A stretch of DNA of 64,000 bases from Candidatus Eremiobacter antarcticus (GTDB lineage Bacteria; Vulcanimicrobiota; Vulcanimicrobiia; Eremiobacterales; Eremiobacteraceae), in contig QHBK01000002.1 in assembly GCA_003244105.1 (NCBI GenBank), positions 62,001-126,000 of the forward strand, read 5' to 3'. The position numbers and the translations under genes were made by a program. How positions within the stretch are numbered: position 1 is the stretch's first letter; each line of letters starts with the position of its first letter. The notes under the pieces are model-generated. The model worked only from the letters and a program-made list of their open reading frames with translations. It had not been told where the DNA came from and ran no database searches. Positions 44,764 to 54,033 of the stretch are shown in pieces.

Positions 44764-46431
44764 CTATCTAGCAACGTGAAAGACGTATAAAGCGTCACCA
44801 TACGGTGAGTTGATTTGGAAGCTGCCGCCAGAGGCGACTGCTACGTACTCCTGGCCGCCTATCTCGTAGACCATGGGAGCCGCGTTCACGCCGGCGCCAG
44901 TCTGGAAGTGCCAGAGCAAACGGCCCGTCTTGGAGTTGAAGGCATCGAAGTTGCCGTTGCTCTCTCCCACGAACGTCAGGTTTCCGCCGGTGGAAGCCGC
45001 TCCGCCGATCATCGGATAGTCCACCATATGACGCCAGGCGATCTTCCCGGTCGTCGTGTCGATGGCGACGACCGAACCGTCCTGTTTTTCCGTCGGGATG
45101 CCGAGGAAAGCGCTTCCCAGCCACAGGGCCCCGGGTTGCAAAGGCGCAGGACGGGTCTTGTACAGCATGGGCTGGTTGAGCGTGACGATGAACGCGTATC
45201 CGAGCGACGGGTCGAACGACACGGGAGACCACTCGTCCCCGCCGTTCGCGCCGGGCAGCATCCGCGTGCCCGCGCCCGTCGGCTGTGCGAACATGTTCTC
45301 TTGAGGATCGAAAGCTTCCGACACCCGGATCTGTTTGCCCGTACGGCGGTCCAAGACGTAGAACCAGGCGGTCTTGCCCGCCTGACCCACGGCCGGAACC
45401 TTTTGGCCGTTCACAGTCGTCGTGAAGAGCACCGCAGGCGATACTGCGTCCAAGTCCCAGACGTCGTGCGGGATCTCTTGGTAGGCCCACTTCATCTTGC
45501 CGGTATCCGCATCCAACGCGATGACGCTGTCGGACCATTGATTGTCGCCCGGCCGCCCGGAGCCGTCCAGGTCCGGCGACGGATTGCCCGTGGTCACGAA
45601 AATGGTGTTCATCTGCGTATCGATCGCGGGCGTCATCCATGAAGCGCCGCCGCCGGTTTTCCACGAGTCCGCGTATTTCGCTTGAACCGCCTTCTCAGCG
45701 GCGATGTTGCGGTGAAGGTCTGCGCCGTTCGGAGTTTGGGCCGACCAATCGCCTTCCCATCCCGGGCCGACGGTGTAGAAGCGCCAGCGTAGGGCTCCGT
45801 CGCTCCGCGAATACGCGCTCACCGAGCCGCGCACGCCGTACTCTCCACCAGCCCCGCCGACGAGCACCATGTCTTTGTAAACGAGCGGCGCCATGGTCAA
45901 GCTGTAGCCGGCCGTATTGTCGCCGACTTGGACTTGCCACGTCATCTTGCCGCTGTCCTGATCGAGTGCCACCAGCTTGCCGTCGAGCTGCGCGACGAAG
46001 ACCTTGCCTTCGGCCACCGCCACACCGCGGTTGACGTTGCCGCAACAAAAGATTGTCTGCGCGAGCTTCGGCTGATAGTGCCACTTCATCACGCCGTTGC
46101 GGGCATCCAGCGCAAACACGTGCGAGTTGGCAGTCGTGATGTACATGCGATCGCCCACCACGACGGGCGTCGTCTCGAACGGACCGATGACGCCTGTCTG
46201 GAACACCCAGGCGGGCTGCATTTTCGTGACGTTGTTGGTGTTGATCTGGCGCAGCTTGGAATAGCGCTGGTTGCTGTAGTCGTGGCCGTACATCAGCCAC
46301 TGACCGCTGTCGACATCCGCGTGCATGAGATCGGCCGCCGAGACCATGTACGGCGACGGCGAAGCGCCAACGCTTGACCATAAGCCGAAGACGAGCGCCA
46401 AACTCAGCATCGCGATAAGGCATGAGCGCAT
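44764..46431 (-). CDS. PQQ-dependent alcohol dehydrogenase with lanthanide-type ligand set
   Basis: A 555-residue periplasmic quinoprotein. ATG 46431 is chosen because GAGGGGG lies nine bases upstream and a signal peptide follows (CLIAMLSLALVFGLWSSVGA). PQQ-beta-propeller W-motifs repeat (TGKMKWAYQEIPH, NGVMKWHYQ). The vicinal disulfide is at IFCCGN near residue 128; metal ligands are GGEYGVRG (Glu), TGNPSP (Asn) and WDLDAVSP (catalytic Asp, plus a second Asp two residues on). That extra Asp is the hallmark of XoxF-type lanthanide enzymes. It oxidises methanol or other alcohols; no PQQ-synthesis genes are in the window. The cupredoxin gene follows. Confidence 0.9.
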   Translation of the reverse strand: MRSCLIAMLSLALVFGLWSSVGASPSPYMVSAADLMHADVDSGQWLMYGHDYSNQRYSKLRQINTNNVTKMQPAWVFQTGVIGPFETTPVVVGDRMYITTANSHVFALDARNGVMKWHYQPKLAQTIFCCGNVNRGVAVAEGKVFVAQLDGKLVALDQDSGKMTWQVQVGDNTAGYSLTMAPLVYKDMVLVGGAGGEYGVRGSVSAYSRSDGALRWRFYTVGPGWEGDWSAQTPNGADLHRNIAAEKAVQAKYADSWKTGGGASWMTPAIDTQMNTIFVTTGNPSPDLDGSGRPGDNQWSDSVIALDADTGKMKWAYQEIPHDVWDLDAVSPAVLFTTTVNGQKVPAVGQAGKTAWFYVLDRRTGKQIRVSEAFDPQENMFAQPTGAGTRMLPGANGGDEWSPVSFDPSLGYAFIVTLNQPMLYKTRPAPLQPGALWLGSAFLGIPTEKQDGSVVAIDTTTGKIAWRHMVDYPMIGGAASTGGNLTFVGESNGNFDAFNSKTGRLLWHFQTGAGVNAAPMVYEIGGQEYVAVASGGSFQINSPYGDALYVFHVAR

Positions 46432-46616
46432 TGACGTAATCCCCCTCACAAACGCAAACAGGTCCGGCCACTATGCAAGAGGCCGCTTGCTTCATCAGAA
46501 ACGTCGCGGCCAGCGCGGGGCCGCCGAAGCCAGCCGAAAGTTCCGCGGTGCGTCCGCCACTTCCTATTTTTTCCAAATACGAGCAAGCGTCGACGCGCTT
46601 GCTGTACGATTTAACG

Positions 46617-47513
46617 TCATGAGGACTGCGCGCTGAAGATGATCGCCAGCCGCATCAAAAAGATGCCGGCGATGACGATCAACGCGAACGACCCCGCCGG
46701 ACCCAAGCGCATGGTGGCATCCGTCGCGCGGTCGTACGCCTTGCGGTTGCGGAACAACGCGGCGATTGGCAGCATGAGACTCCCCAGCACGAGTATCCAG
46801 ATAATGCTCCACGGCCCGGCCAGCGCTACCGAAAGCGTGCCGGCGCCTGCCAGCGTCAGGAAGAACATCACGATCAGCGCCAGCTCGAGCAGGGCGAAGT
46901 AGCCGTCCGCCTTGAGCAGGCGCCGCTTCGTTCCGTTCGTCTCCGAGCGCGATTCGGCGAACCAGGACAAGAGGGCGGCCGAACCGCTTAACGCTGACGC
47001 GAGGAATAAGGCCCCCAGCGTCCAGGTATCGCTCCAGACGGGTTGGTTGGAAACGCTCAAGACGACGCCGGTGTACGAGGCGATGAAGAGCGCCAATATC
47101 GAACCGATGACGTTGAAGACGCGGACGCCTGCGCTCGCCCGCGACGTCCTGTTCCTGAGCGCTTCCAGGAACGACACGAAGGTGAAAATGCTGTAGAGCA
47201 GCAGCACCCAGCTACCCAAAGAAATCGGGGACCAGTATTTGAAGCTCGGGCCCCCCTCGCCAGGCGTCGTGTTCACGAGCATGTGCCAGAAGCGGAAGGG
47301 CTGGCCCAAGTCGACCGTCAGCAAGATCCCGCAAATCACGGCAAGTGGAAATGCGATCAAAAAACCCATGCGGGCTATCGCCTGGTCACGGTCCGCTCCG
47401 AAGAGACGGAGCATCGTGGCCAGCGTGTACGAACCGCCGGCCAGCCCCGCGAGGAAGAAATAGAACAGGATGTACCAGTGCCACTGCGGCGCTTGCACGA
47501 AGTGCTCAGCCAT
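46617..47513 (-). CDS. nrfD: NrfD-type membrane anchor of the formate dehydrogenase
   Basis: A 298-residue polytopic protein of the NrfD/PsrC family with eight or so helices: WYILFYFFLAGLAGGSYTLATM at the start, LAVICGILLTVDLGQPFRFWHML, and ALIVIAGIFLMRLAIIF at the end. It passes electrons from FdhB to the quinone pool without heme, in place of the cytochrome b subunit FdnI. Its start overlaps the end of the FdhB gene by 8 bases. Downstream of it, after 167 bases, lies the PQQ dehydrogenase gene. Confidence 0.9.
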   Translation of the reverse strand: MAEHFVQAPQWHWYILFYFFLAGLAGGSYTLATMLRLFGADRDQAIARMGFLIAFPLAVICGILLTVDLGQPFRFWHMLVNTTPGEGGPSFKYWSPISLGSWVLLLYSIFTFVSFLEALRNRTSRASAGVRVFNVIGSILALFIASYTGVVLSVSNQPVWSDTWTLGALFLASALSGSAALLSWFAESRSETNGTKRRLLKADGYFALLELALIVMFFLTLAGAGTLSVALAGPWSIIWILVLGSLMLPIAALFRNRKAYDRATDATMRLGPAGSFALIVIAGIFLMRLAIIFSAQSS

Positions 47514-48330
47514 CGGTTGAGCGGTCCACCGTCTGCGTTTCCTCAGGCGCGGGAGAACCGTTGCGGCGCAGGGCGATCGCGCCCGCGAACAGCGCGACTG
47601 CTGCCGTCAGCAGCGCGCCCAAATAGCCGCCCGCGTTGTTGCGCCGAGGCAGAACGGCATTCTGCTTGTCGGGAAGGCCGTACACTTCCGGTTTGTCCAT
47701 CAGCAGAAAAAAAGCACCGAGGCCGCCGTAGATCTTATCGTCACGGCCGTACAGCTGCGCCTTGGAGTTGCCTTGGCGTTGCAGCGTCGCCAGACGCGCG
47801 TCAGCCTTATCCTTGAGATCTGCGAGCTTGCCGAATTGAATGGACTGGGTTGGGCAGACCTTGGCGCACGCCGGCGTCATGTTGTTCTGCAGCCGGTCAT
47901 AGCACATCGTGCACTTGTGCACCGTGCCGGTGTCTTCGTTGAAGCCGATAGCTCCATAGGGGCAGGCGCCGATGCACGCGCGGCAGCCATTGCACGCTTC
48001 TTGTTGGATGAAGACGCTGTCAAATTCGGTGCGCACGATCGCGTGCGTGGGGCAGACTTCAAGACAGCTCGCGTGGGTGCAATGCTTGCAGATGTCCGAC
48101 ATCATGAGCCAAGCTTGGCCGTTGCCGACCGTCATATTCTCTTCGGGCATGCGCTCGATGAACTTCACGTGCCGCCAGTTCTGCGCATCCAGCTGGCCCG
48201 TGTTGTCGAAGCTGTCGCGGAACTGCGGCTCGTTGCCGGGCAGCTGGTTCCACTCTTTGCAGGCGACCTCGCACGCTTTGCAGCCGATGCAGATGCTGGT
48301 GTCCGTGAAGAGGCCGACCGGTTCTGCCAT
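47506..48330 (-). CDS. fdhB: Formate dehydrogenase iron-sulfur subunit FdhB (FdnH/FdoH-like)
   Basis: A 274-residue electron-transfer subunit. ATG 48330 lies two bases after the FdhE stop; a longer frame upstream is an artefact of the fdhE region. Four [4Fe-4S] cysteine sets are complete: CIGCKACEVACKEW, CKHCTHASCLEVCP, CNGCRACIGACP, and CTMCYDR with TPACAKVCP. A C-terminal helix (GYLGALLTAAVALFAGAIAL) anchors it, as in E. coli FdnH. It carries electrons from FdhA to the NrfD anchor. Order fdhA-fdhE-fdhB-nrfD with tiny gaps shows one operon. Confidence 0.92.
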   Translation of the reverse strand: MAEPVGLFTDTSICIGCKACEVACKEWNQLPGNEPQFRDSFDNTGQLDAQNWRHVKFIERMPEENMTVGNGQAWLMMSDICKHCTHASCLEVCPTHAIVRTEFDSVFIQQEACNGCRACIGACPYGAIGFNEDTGTVHKCTMCYDRLQNNMTPACAKVCPTQSIQFGKLADLKDKADARLATLQRQGNSKAQLYGRDDKIYGGLGAFFLLMDKPEVYGLPDKQNAVLPRRNNAGGYLGALLTAAVALFAGAIALRRNGSPAPEETQTVDRSTDG

Positions 48331-48332
48331 GC

Positions 48333-49226
48333 CTAAAACCCCATGAGGTTGGGAGTGATTTTCCGCAGACCCTGTTCTTTGGCGTAGAGATCCAAGGGCA
48401 GCGCTGCGAGTTCGTCCACGACCGGAACAGCGCGCCCGTTCCCGCCGAGATCGACCGTCAGTACGTACGTCGAACAACTGCGGCATCCGTCGATGCGCAT
48501 GTGTGCGAAGCGCGCCGAGCCTGGCTCTGGAGCGGCCGCTTCCGATCCCAGGTCGGCTGCGGCGGGCTGCCGGCGGACGACGCGCGCGCCTCTGCCCGCT
48601 TGAGCCACTCCCTCTTCTGTGAAGACCGCCAGCTGCATGCTGCGGCTCTCGCCGCAGGCCGCGCACGTCATGCGCGTGTACGGCCAGCTCGTGGCGCAGC
48701 GCTCGCATTCGAGATAGCGCTGGGGCGTGAGGAGCTCTTCGCTCGAGGCGGCGAAATAGCTCAGCTGCGGCCGGCCGCCGCAACTCGGACAGTGCCGTCC
48801 ACCGCGCGGGCCGCTGCCGAGCGCGCCGGCAGCGGTACCGAGAGCCTCGAGCACGGGGCTCACGGCGGCGCGCGCTATGTAGCGCTCGACGGGTAACAAC
48901 TCATTGCCGTCGAGCCAGGCTTTCGCGATGCTTTCGAAGTCCGCGACCTCGTAGCGTTCGAGCAGCGATTGAACGAGCTTGGACGGACCGGATCGCACCG
49001 TGGCCTCGAAGATGGCCGGCAAAACTCGCACTCGCGTGTACGAGATCACGTCGGCGGGCGCGGGAACGTCCATTCGCGCTTGCGACCACGCGGCTTCTTG
49101 TGCGTCGAGGAGCGCGCCGTAAAAGCCGAGCACCTCAGCCGAGAAGGGCCACGCTTCTCGCAGCTCCTGCGCGCGCCTGCGCCGTTGCGTCCAGCGATTG
49201 GCGACGGCCGCTGCGGAGATCGCCAT
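48333..49226 (-). CDS. fdhE: Formate dehydrogenase accessory protein FdhE
   Basis: A 297-residue cytoplasmic accessory protein needed for maturation of formate dehydrogenase. Its cysteines sit in the usual paired arrangement: CPSCGGRPQLSYF, CERCATSWPYTRMTCAACGE and CRSCSTYVLTVDLGG, rubredoxin-like metal sites. The start shares a base with the fdhA stop, so translation is coupled. Placement between fdhA and fdhB is unusual compared with the distal place in E. coli but supports its role. Confidence 0.9.
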   Translation of the reverse strand: MAISAAAVANRWTQRRRRAQELREAWPFSAEVLGFYGALLDAQEAAWSQARMDVPAPADVISYTRVRVLPAIFEATVRSGPSKLVQSLLERYEVADFESIAKAWLDGNELLPVERYIARAAVSPVLEALGTAAGALGSGPRGGRHCPSCGGRPQLSYFAASSEELLTPQRYLECERCATSWPYTRMTCAACGESRSMQLAVFTEEGVAQAGRGARVVRRQPAAADLGSEAAAPEPGSARFAHMRIDGCRSCSTYVLTVDLGGNGRAVPVVDELAALPLDLYAKEQGLRKITPNLMGF

Positions 49227-52200
49227 CAGACCTTTTCGACTTGCACGAGGAAGGCTTTGAATTCGGGCGTCCGTGAGTTCGCGTCGCCGACGAACGGCGT
49301 CAGCGCGTTGACGAGCCAGTGCTGAGCTTTCTCAGGGTACATCTCCGCGGCGACGCCGACAAATCCCCAATGGATCGGGATGCCGACTTGCCACACGTTC
49401 TTGCCCGCCACGTGCAAGGGTCCGAGCCGCTTGGAGACAAGAGCGCGCACCTCGATCTTTCCGCGCTTCGAGCGCACGCGCACCATGTCGCCGGTTTGCA
49501 ATCCCTTCTCTTGTGCGAGGCCCTCGGGCAATTCCACAAACGGTTCCGGCTGCAGCTCGACCAACTTGCGCACCTGCTGCGTGAGGTAGTGTTCGTGCTC
49601 CGTGAGCCGGTACGTCGTGGCGACGATCGGGTACTCGTCGGGAGTGCCGAAGCGATCCGGCCGGCCGGCGTGCTTGTCGTACAGGAATGCGACCGGCGAG
49701 GATGAGACGTCGGGATGAAGCGGATTTTTGACCGGGGACTCCATCGGCTCGTAGTGCTCGGGGATCGGACCGTCGCTCATGGAGTTGCTGAACAAGCGCG
49801 CGACGCCTTCGCCGTTCATGATGAACGGAGCCCACGCTTTGGGGTCCTTCGGGTTCATCTTGGACGGATAATCCGGCACGTCGCCGACCCATTTCTCGCC
49901 CGTCCACTTGATGCCGGCGCGCTTGGGGTCCCATGGCCGCCCCTCGAGATCCGCTGACGCGCGGTTGTACATCACGCGCCGGTTGAGCGGCCAGCTCCAC
50001 GCCCAGTTCGGGAAAAAACCCATGCCCGTGGGATCGTTCTTGGCGATATCCTGCACGCCGTCGCGCCGTTTAGCCAGGTTGCCCTTTTCCGGATACATGC
50101 CGGTGTACAGCCAGTTGCCCGCAGCCGTACTGCCGTCGTCTTGCAGCTTGACGAACGTCGCCAGCCGCTTGCCGCTCTTGAGATCCTTGCCGTTCATCTC
50201 TTGTGCCAGCTCGTCGAGTTCCGGCCGAAGCGGATTGGCGTAGTCCATCGTCAAGTGCATGAGGGGGTCCGGGAACTTTCCGCCGTGCTGCTGGTAGAGC
50301 AGCTTCAGGCGTTGGAAGAGGTCGGCGAAGATCCAGTGGTCATGGCGCGCTTCTCCTTGCGGTGGCAAAACCTGATCTTTCCATTGCACCCAGCGGCCGC
50401 TGTTCGTGAAGGCGCCGTCTTTCTCGATCCAGTGGGTGGCCGGCAGCAGAAAGACTTCGGTCTGGACGGCCGCCGGATCCATGCCGGGCGCGTGCCAGAA
50501 TTCCGAGCTGGTCGTCGGAAATGCGTCCAGGACGACAAGCCACTTCAGCTTCGAAAGACCCTCGAGGATTTGGCTGACGTCCGGGCCGATGCTGGTCGCC
50601 GTCATGCCCTCCAGCATCAAGCCCTCCATCTGGCCTTTCATCGCCCGGTCGAAAATCGTGAGCCATGAGGCGTTCTCGGCGATCTTGGGCAGATAGTCGA
50701 AGGCAAAGTCGTTCTGCTTGGTGGCGGCGTTGCCGTACCACGACTTCAGCAAACTCACCGTGAACTTCTTATAGTTGGTCCCGAAGAAGTTCCATGAGAA
50801 CTCTCCCAACTTTTTGGACGCGCTGTGCCTGACGTAATCGTCGATGTTCTTCTGGCCGGGGGCCGGCGTCTTGAGATAGCCCGGCAGGATCTCCCAGGAG
50901 AGCGCATTGTCTGTGTTGCCTTGGATGTTGGCATGGCCGCGCTCCGCGTTCATGCCGCCCCCCGGCCGGCCGATGTTGCCCAACAACAGCTGCAAGACGG
51001 CGCCCGAGCGGATCAGCTGCCCGCCCGTCGTGTGGTGGGTCAGTCCGACGGCATAGACGATCGTCATCACCTTGTCGGCGCGCCCCATCTCGCCGACCAT
51101 CTCCGCGACCTTGAGGAAGTCGGCTTGCGGTATGCCGGTGATGGCCGAGACCATCTCAGGCGTATACCGTTCGTAGTGCTTCTTGATCAGCTGAAAGACG
51201 CAGCGGGGGTTCTGCAGGCTGTCATCGCGCTTGGGCGAGCCGCTTCCGTCCAAGTCGTAGCCCCAGCTCGTCACGTTGTAGAAACGCGTGGCCGCATCGT
51301 AACCTGAGAACAGACCGTCTTTGAAGTTGAAGTCTTTGTTGATCAACAGCGGAGCATTCGTGTAATGCTTGACGTATTCGGCGTGGTGCAGGTCGTGCTG
51401 CAGCACATAGTTGATCAACCCGCCGAAGTACGCCACGTCGGTCCCGGTGCGTATGCGCAGGTAGAGATCCGAGACGGCCGACGTGCGCGAGAAACGCGGA
51501 TCGGCGTGGATGATCTTCGCGCCGCCGCCGTTGCCCGGACCACGTTGCGGATCGAGCTTGGCGCGCATGAACCACTGAAAGCCGATGGGGTGTGCCTCGG
51601 CCGGATTTGCCCCGTTGATCAGTATGAGGTCGGCGTTTTTGATGTCACGCCAGTGGTTGGTCATCGCCCCTCTACCGAACGTGGCGGCCAAACTGACCAC
51701 CGTGGGGCCGTGTCAGACCCTCGCCTGCTGCTCCAGATAGACGAGGCCGAGCGAGCGCAAGACCTTTGACGCGAAATAGCCCTCTTCGTTGCTGAAGGCT
51801 GCGCCGCCGGCGAACGCAATGCCGTCGCAGCGGTTGACCACCTTACCGTCATGGTCTTTGGTGACGAACGTGCGGTCGCGCGAATCCTTTATGTGCTGGG
51901 CGACCTTGTCGAGCACGAAGTCCCACGAAACCGTCTGCCAGTCGCTTGCGCCGGGGGCCCGGTATTTGGGCTGTTCGACGCGGCGGTTCGAGTTGGCAAG
52001 CTCCATCGCGGTCGCGCCTTTGGGGCAAAGCCGGCCCTCGTTGACCGGGCTGTCGGGGTCGCCCTCGATCTGCAGCAGTGCCGTGGATCCGTCGGCATTC
52101 TTGCGCGTGTAAGCGATGAGCGAGCAACCGACGGCGCAGTAGGGGCAGATCGAATGGGATTCCGTCGCGCCTGCGATGCGCAGCTGCTGGCGCACCTCGT

Positions 52201-52297
52201 AGGCGTGAGCCATATCGAATCCCAGCTCGGAAACGCCGATGGCGCCCGCCCCGATGGCGGTGAGCTTGAGGAAATCGCGGCGTGAGACTGTGGCCAC
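49226..52297 (-). CDS. fdhA: Selenocysteine formate dehydrogenase catalytic subunit, Tat-exported
   Basis: A 1023-residue molybdopterin/tungsten oxidoreductase, oxidising formate to CO2. GTG 52297 with GGGGG upstream opens into a Tat signal (SRRDFLKLTAIGAGAIG); an ATG at 52345 is the alternative. A [4Fe-4S] motif follows (ICPYCAVGCSL, then LCPKGA). An in-frame TGA at 51713-51715 falls exactly at the Sec position: QARV, TGA, HGPTVVSLAATFGRGAMTNHW, like FdnG and FdoG of E. coli, so it is read as selenocysteine at residue 195 and must not be called as two genes. The C-terminal molybdopterin-binding domain has LPEGLAQEKGLQTGDMVRVRSKRGK. The enzyme sits outside the membrane bound to FdhB and NrfD. 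Confidence 0.93.
51683..51715 (-). promoter_or_regulatory. Selenocysteine UGA with candidate bacterial SECIS hairpin
   Basis: The TGA at 51713-51715 is followed, after 11 bases, by a 7-base stem (GGTGGTC with GGCCGCC, two G-U pairs) around a loop AGTTT at 51690-51694. Position and size fit bacterial SECIS elements that bind SelB; the loop differs from the AGGUCU loop of E. coli fdhF. Confidence 0.7.
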
Positions 52298-52382
52298 GCA
52301 AAGCCCCCAGGTGAGCGCTGCAAGCCCACGGCTTGTTGACGGCATATTGTTTCGCCTGGGGCGCCCACTCCTACGTCAGCAA

Positions 52383-52413
52383 AAGAAAAAGCCGGCCTCG
52401 GCCGGCTTTTCGA
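52383..52413 (-). terminator. Bidirectional terminator after the pilin gene
   Basis: AGCCGGCC and GGCCGGCT form a perfect stem, with A-run to the left and TTTT to the right, giving T-runs on both strands. It separates the pilin gene from the formate dehydrogenase operon start. Confidence 0.85.
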
Positions 52414-52428
52414 TACTTCCGGATGGGG

Positions 52429-52872
52429 TTACGGTGCCGCGTGGAGCCCCGACGCTTGATAGTAGATCACGCTTGCGCATGTGGCGCAGGCGCTGCCGTC
52501 CGATTGGGACAGATTGCTCATGGTCGTCGTGTCGTGACCACCGGCGTCAGCGATTTGGTAGGAGCCGTTGCCGGTGCCGGCGGCGGGAATTGAAATCGTA
52601 TACACGCTGCCGGCTTGTACGGGATCGCTGACGATGACGCTCATGTACGGCGTCGTGAGCGCGGTCGTATACGTTCCCGAATGATCCACGGCGTATTCCT
52701 CTTCCGCGGTGGCGAGCTGCTTCTCATTGCCTTCACACGCCGCAGTCACGGACTCTGCGCGGGCGTGCAAGAAGTTGGGAATCAAGATAGCCGCCAAAAT
52801 GGCGATGATGGCTATGACGATCATCAGCTCGATGAGCGTGAATCCCCTGCGAAGATTGATGGTGCGGCGCAT
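52429..52872 (-). CDS. Type IV pilin-like / pseudopilin protein
   Basis: A 147-residue prepilin. The type III signal RRGFTLIELMIVIAIIAILAAILIPNF has the G/F cleavage site and Glu5 needed for assembly. The C-terminal globular part is short and has a late cysteine pair (ACATCAS) that may form a disulfide loop. It could be a major pilin, a minor pilin or a type II secretion pseudopilin; no secretion or pilus ATPase genes lie nearby. Its own terminator follows. Confidence 0.85.
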   Translation of the reverse strand: MRRTINLRRGFTLIELMIVIAIIAILAAILIPNFLHARAESVTAACEGNEKQLATAEEEYAVDHSGTYTTALTTPYMSVIVSDPVQAGSVYTISIPAAGTGNGSYQIADAGGHDTTTMSNLSQSDGSACATCASVIYYQASGLHAAP

Positions 52873-53055
52873 GTGTCGTCCTTTGTGGTTGCTTGGTCAG
52901 CCTATTGTATCGTCGCGACGTCCCGGCTGCATCGTGTCCTGGGTCACGAGCAGATGGTAACGGAATACCTACGACTGCCGGGCAATCACGCGCGGCCCAT
53001 TCAGGCTAGACCTATGGCCTATACAGCCCGCCACATCCAAGGAAACGAAAAGAAA

Positions 53056-53081
53056 AGCGGCCCATCTTGCGATGAGCCGCT
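53056..53081 (-). terminator. Terminator after the secreted proline-rich gene
   Basis: AGCGGCTCATC and GATGGGCCGCT pair (one G-U) around GCAA on the minus strand, followed by TTTCTTTTC. It lies 19 bases from the stop at 53100. Confidence 0.85.
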
Positions 53082-53099
53082 GTTCGATCTGTCTGGAGT

Positions 53100-53858
53100 T
53101 TAGCGTGCAGGTGGGCAGGGCGTCACGATCGGGACGGGCGTCGCGACTACCGTCACCGGAACCGGACCCGACGGCGCCGGCTGCGACTGACTTCCGCCGT
53201 GGAACAGCAGCGGTATCACCGCGCCGACCAGGAGGTAAGGCAGCCAGCCGAAGCGGGCGTGGTGAACGGCGGCAGGCGCTGGATGTATTTCGGCGACTTG
53301 CGCTACCGGAGCGGGCGTCGGAACGGGTGCCTCGGTCGCCACGGGAGCGGGGGGCGGCGCCATCGCCATTTTTTCCATGCTCGACTCGACGCTGGCTTTG
53401 GCCGGCTTTGCCGCCAACCGGGGCTGCATCGAGCGCAGGATCGACAGATTGCCGCATGTCGCGGGCATGAAGACTCTCAAGAGATGCTCGTTGCGGACGA
53501 CGTCCACTTCCCAGCCGCGAGTGCCCGCAGGGATCATGACGTCGGCGGTCACGTACGTGCCACCGTCATACCAGGACATTCCATCGAGATGCCGCGGAAC
53601 GACGACGTATTTCGCTGTGGAAAGCCCGGCCTTGAATGACCGGTACTCGGCCGATGTCATGCCAAGCTTTTGGCCGGCTAACGCGAGCCGTTCGCTGTTC
53701 GCATGCGCCAACTGGGACATCTGGGCGCGCGATGTGCTCGTGCCCAACAGCGGGGCCCTTCCCAGGGTGGTGATGTGGTGAGTCTGCGCCATTCCGGGCG
53801 CTGTGAGCAACAATCCGGCGCAAATCGCAGCGCCAACGCTCGTTCTTGACATTAACAT
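53100..53858 (-). CDS. Secreted protein with helical N-terminus and Pro/Ala-rich C-terminal membrane region
   Basis: A 252-residue protein with a signal peptide (VGAAICAGLLLTAPGMAQ). The mature part holds a small folded domain (SERLALAGQKLGMTSAEYRSFKAGLSTAKYVVVPRHLDGMSWYDGGTYVTADVMIP, of the kind seen in envelope sugar-binding or lysozyme-inhibitor proteins), then a Pro/Ala-rich linker (about 150-200), a membrane segment (FGWLPYLLVGAVIPLLFHGG) and another proline-rich tail. No known family. The linker suggests it bridges the periplasm. Confidence 0.6.
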   Translation of the reverse strand: MLMSRTSVGAAICAGLLLTAPGMAQTHHITTLGRAPLLGTSTSRAQMSQLAHANSERLALAGQKLGMTSAEYRSFKAGLSTAKYVVVPRHLDGMSWYDGGTYVTADVMIPAGTRGWEVDVVRNEHLLRVFMPATCGNLSILRSMQPRLAAKPAKASVESSMEKMAMAPPPAPVATEAPVPTPAPVAQVAEIHPAPAAVHHARFGWLPYLLVGAVIPLLFHGGSQSQPAPSGPVPVTVVATPVPIVTPCPPAR

Positions 53859-54033
53859 TGATAATTACGCTCTTTTCTGCTTTTCATAGCTAGGCACCGG
53901 TCATGTAACGTGCCCTTGTTCACCCATAGGACGGGGAATGTACAGAAAATGTGACAGGGAACGCAGCAAAAGTCCTAAAGTTTGCTCCATATGAGCTGCC
54001 GCGATACGCGACAATCGACGGTGGACCGGACAG

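Noticed and set aside
47506..48783. FdhB gene with a 151-residue N-terminal extension
   Set aside because: The extension is arginine-rich and antisense-like to nothing functional; it runs over the fdhE gene in another frame. ATG 48330 directly after the fdhE stop is the natural start.
49226..52345. Two separate formate dehydrogenase genes or a nonsense mutation
   Set aside because: The TGA falls precisely at the known selenocysteine site and both flanks match FdnG, so it is read-through, not a break.
53100..53858. Secreted proline-rich protein as part of a pilus operon with the pilin
   Set aside because: Each of the two genes has its own terminator between them, so no shared transcript is supported.
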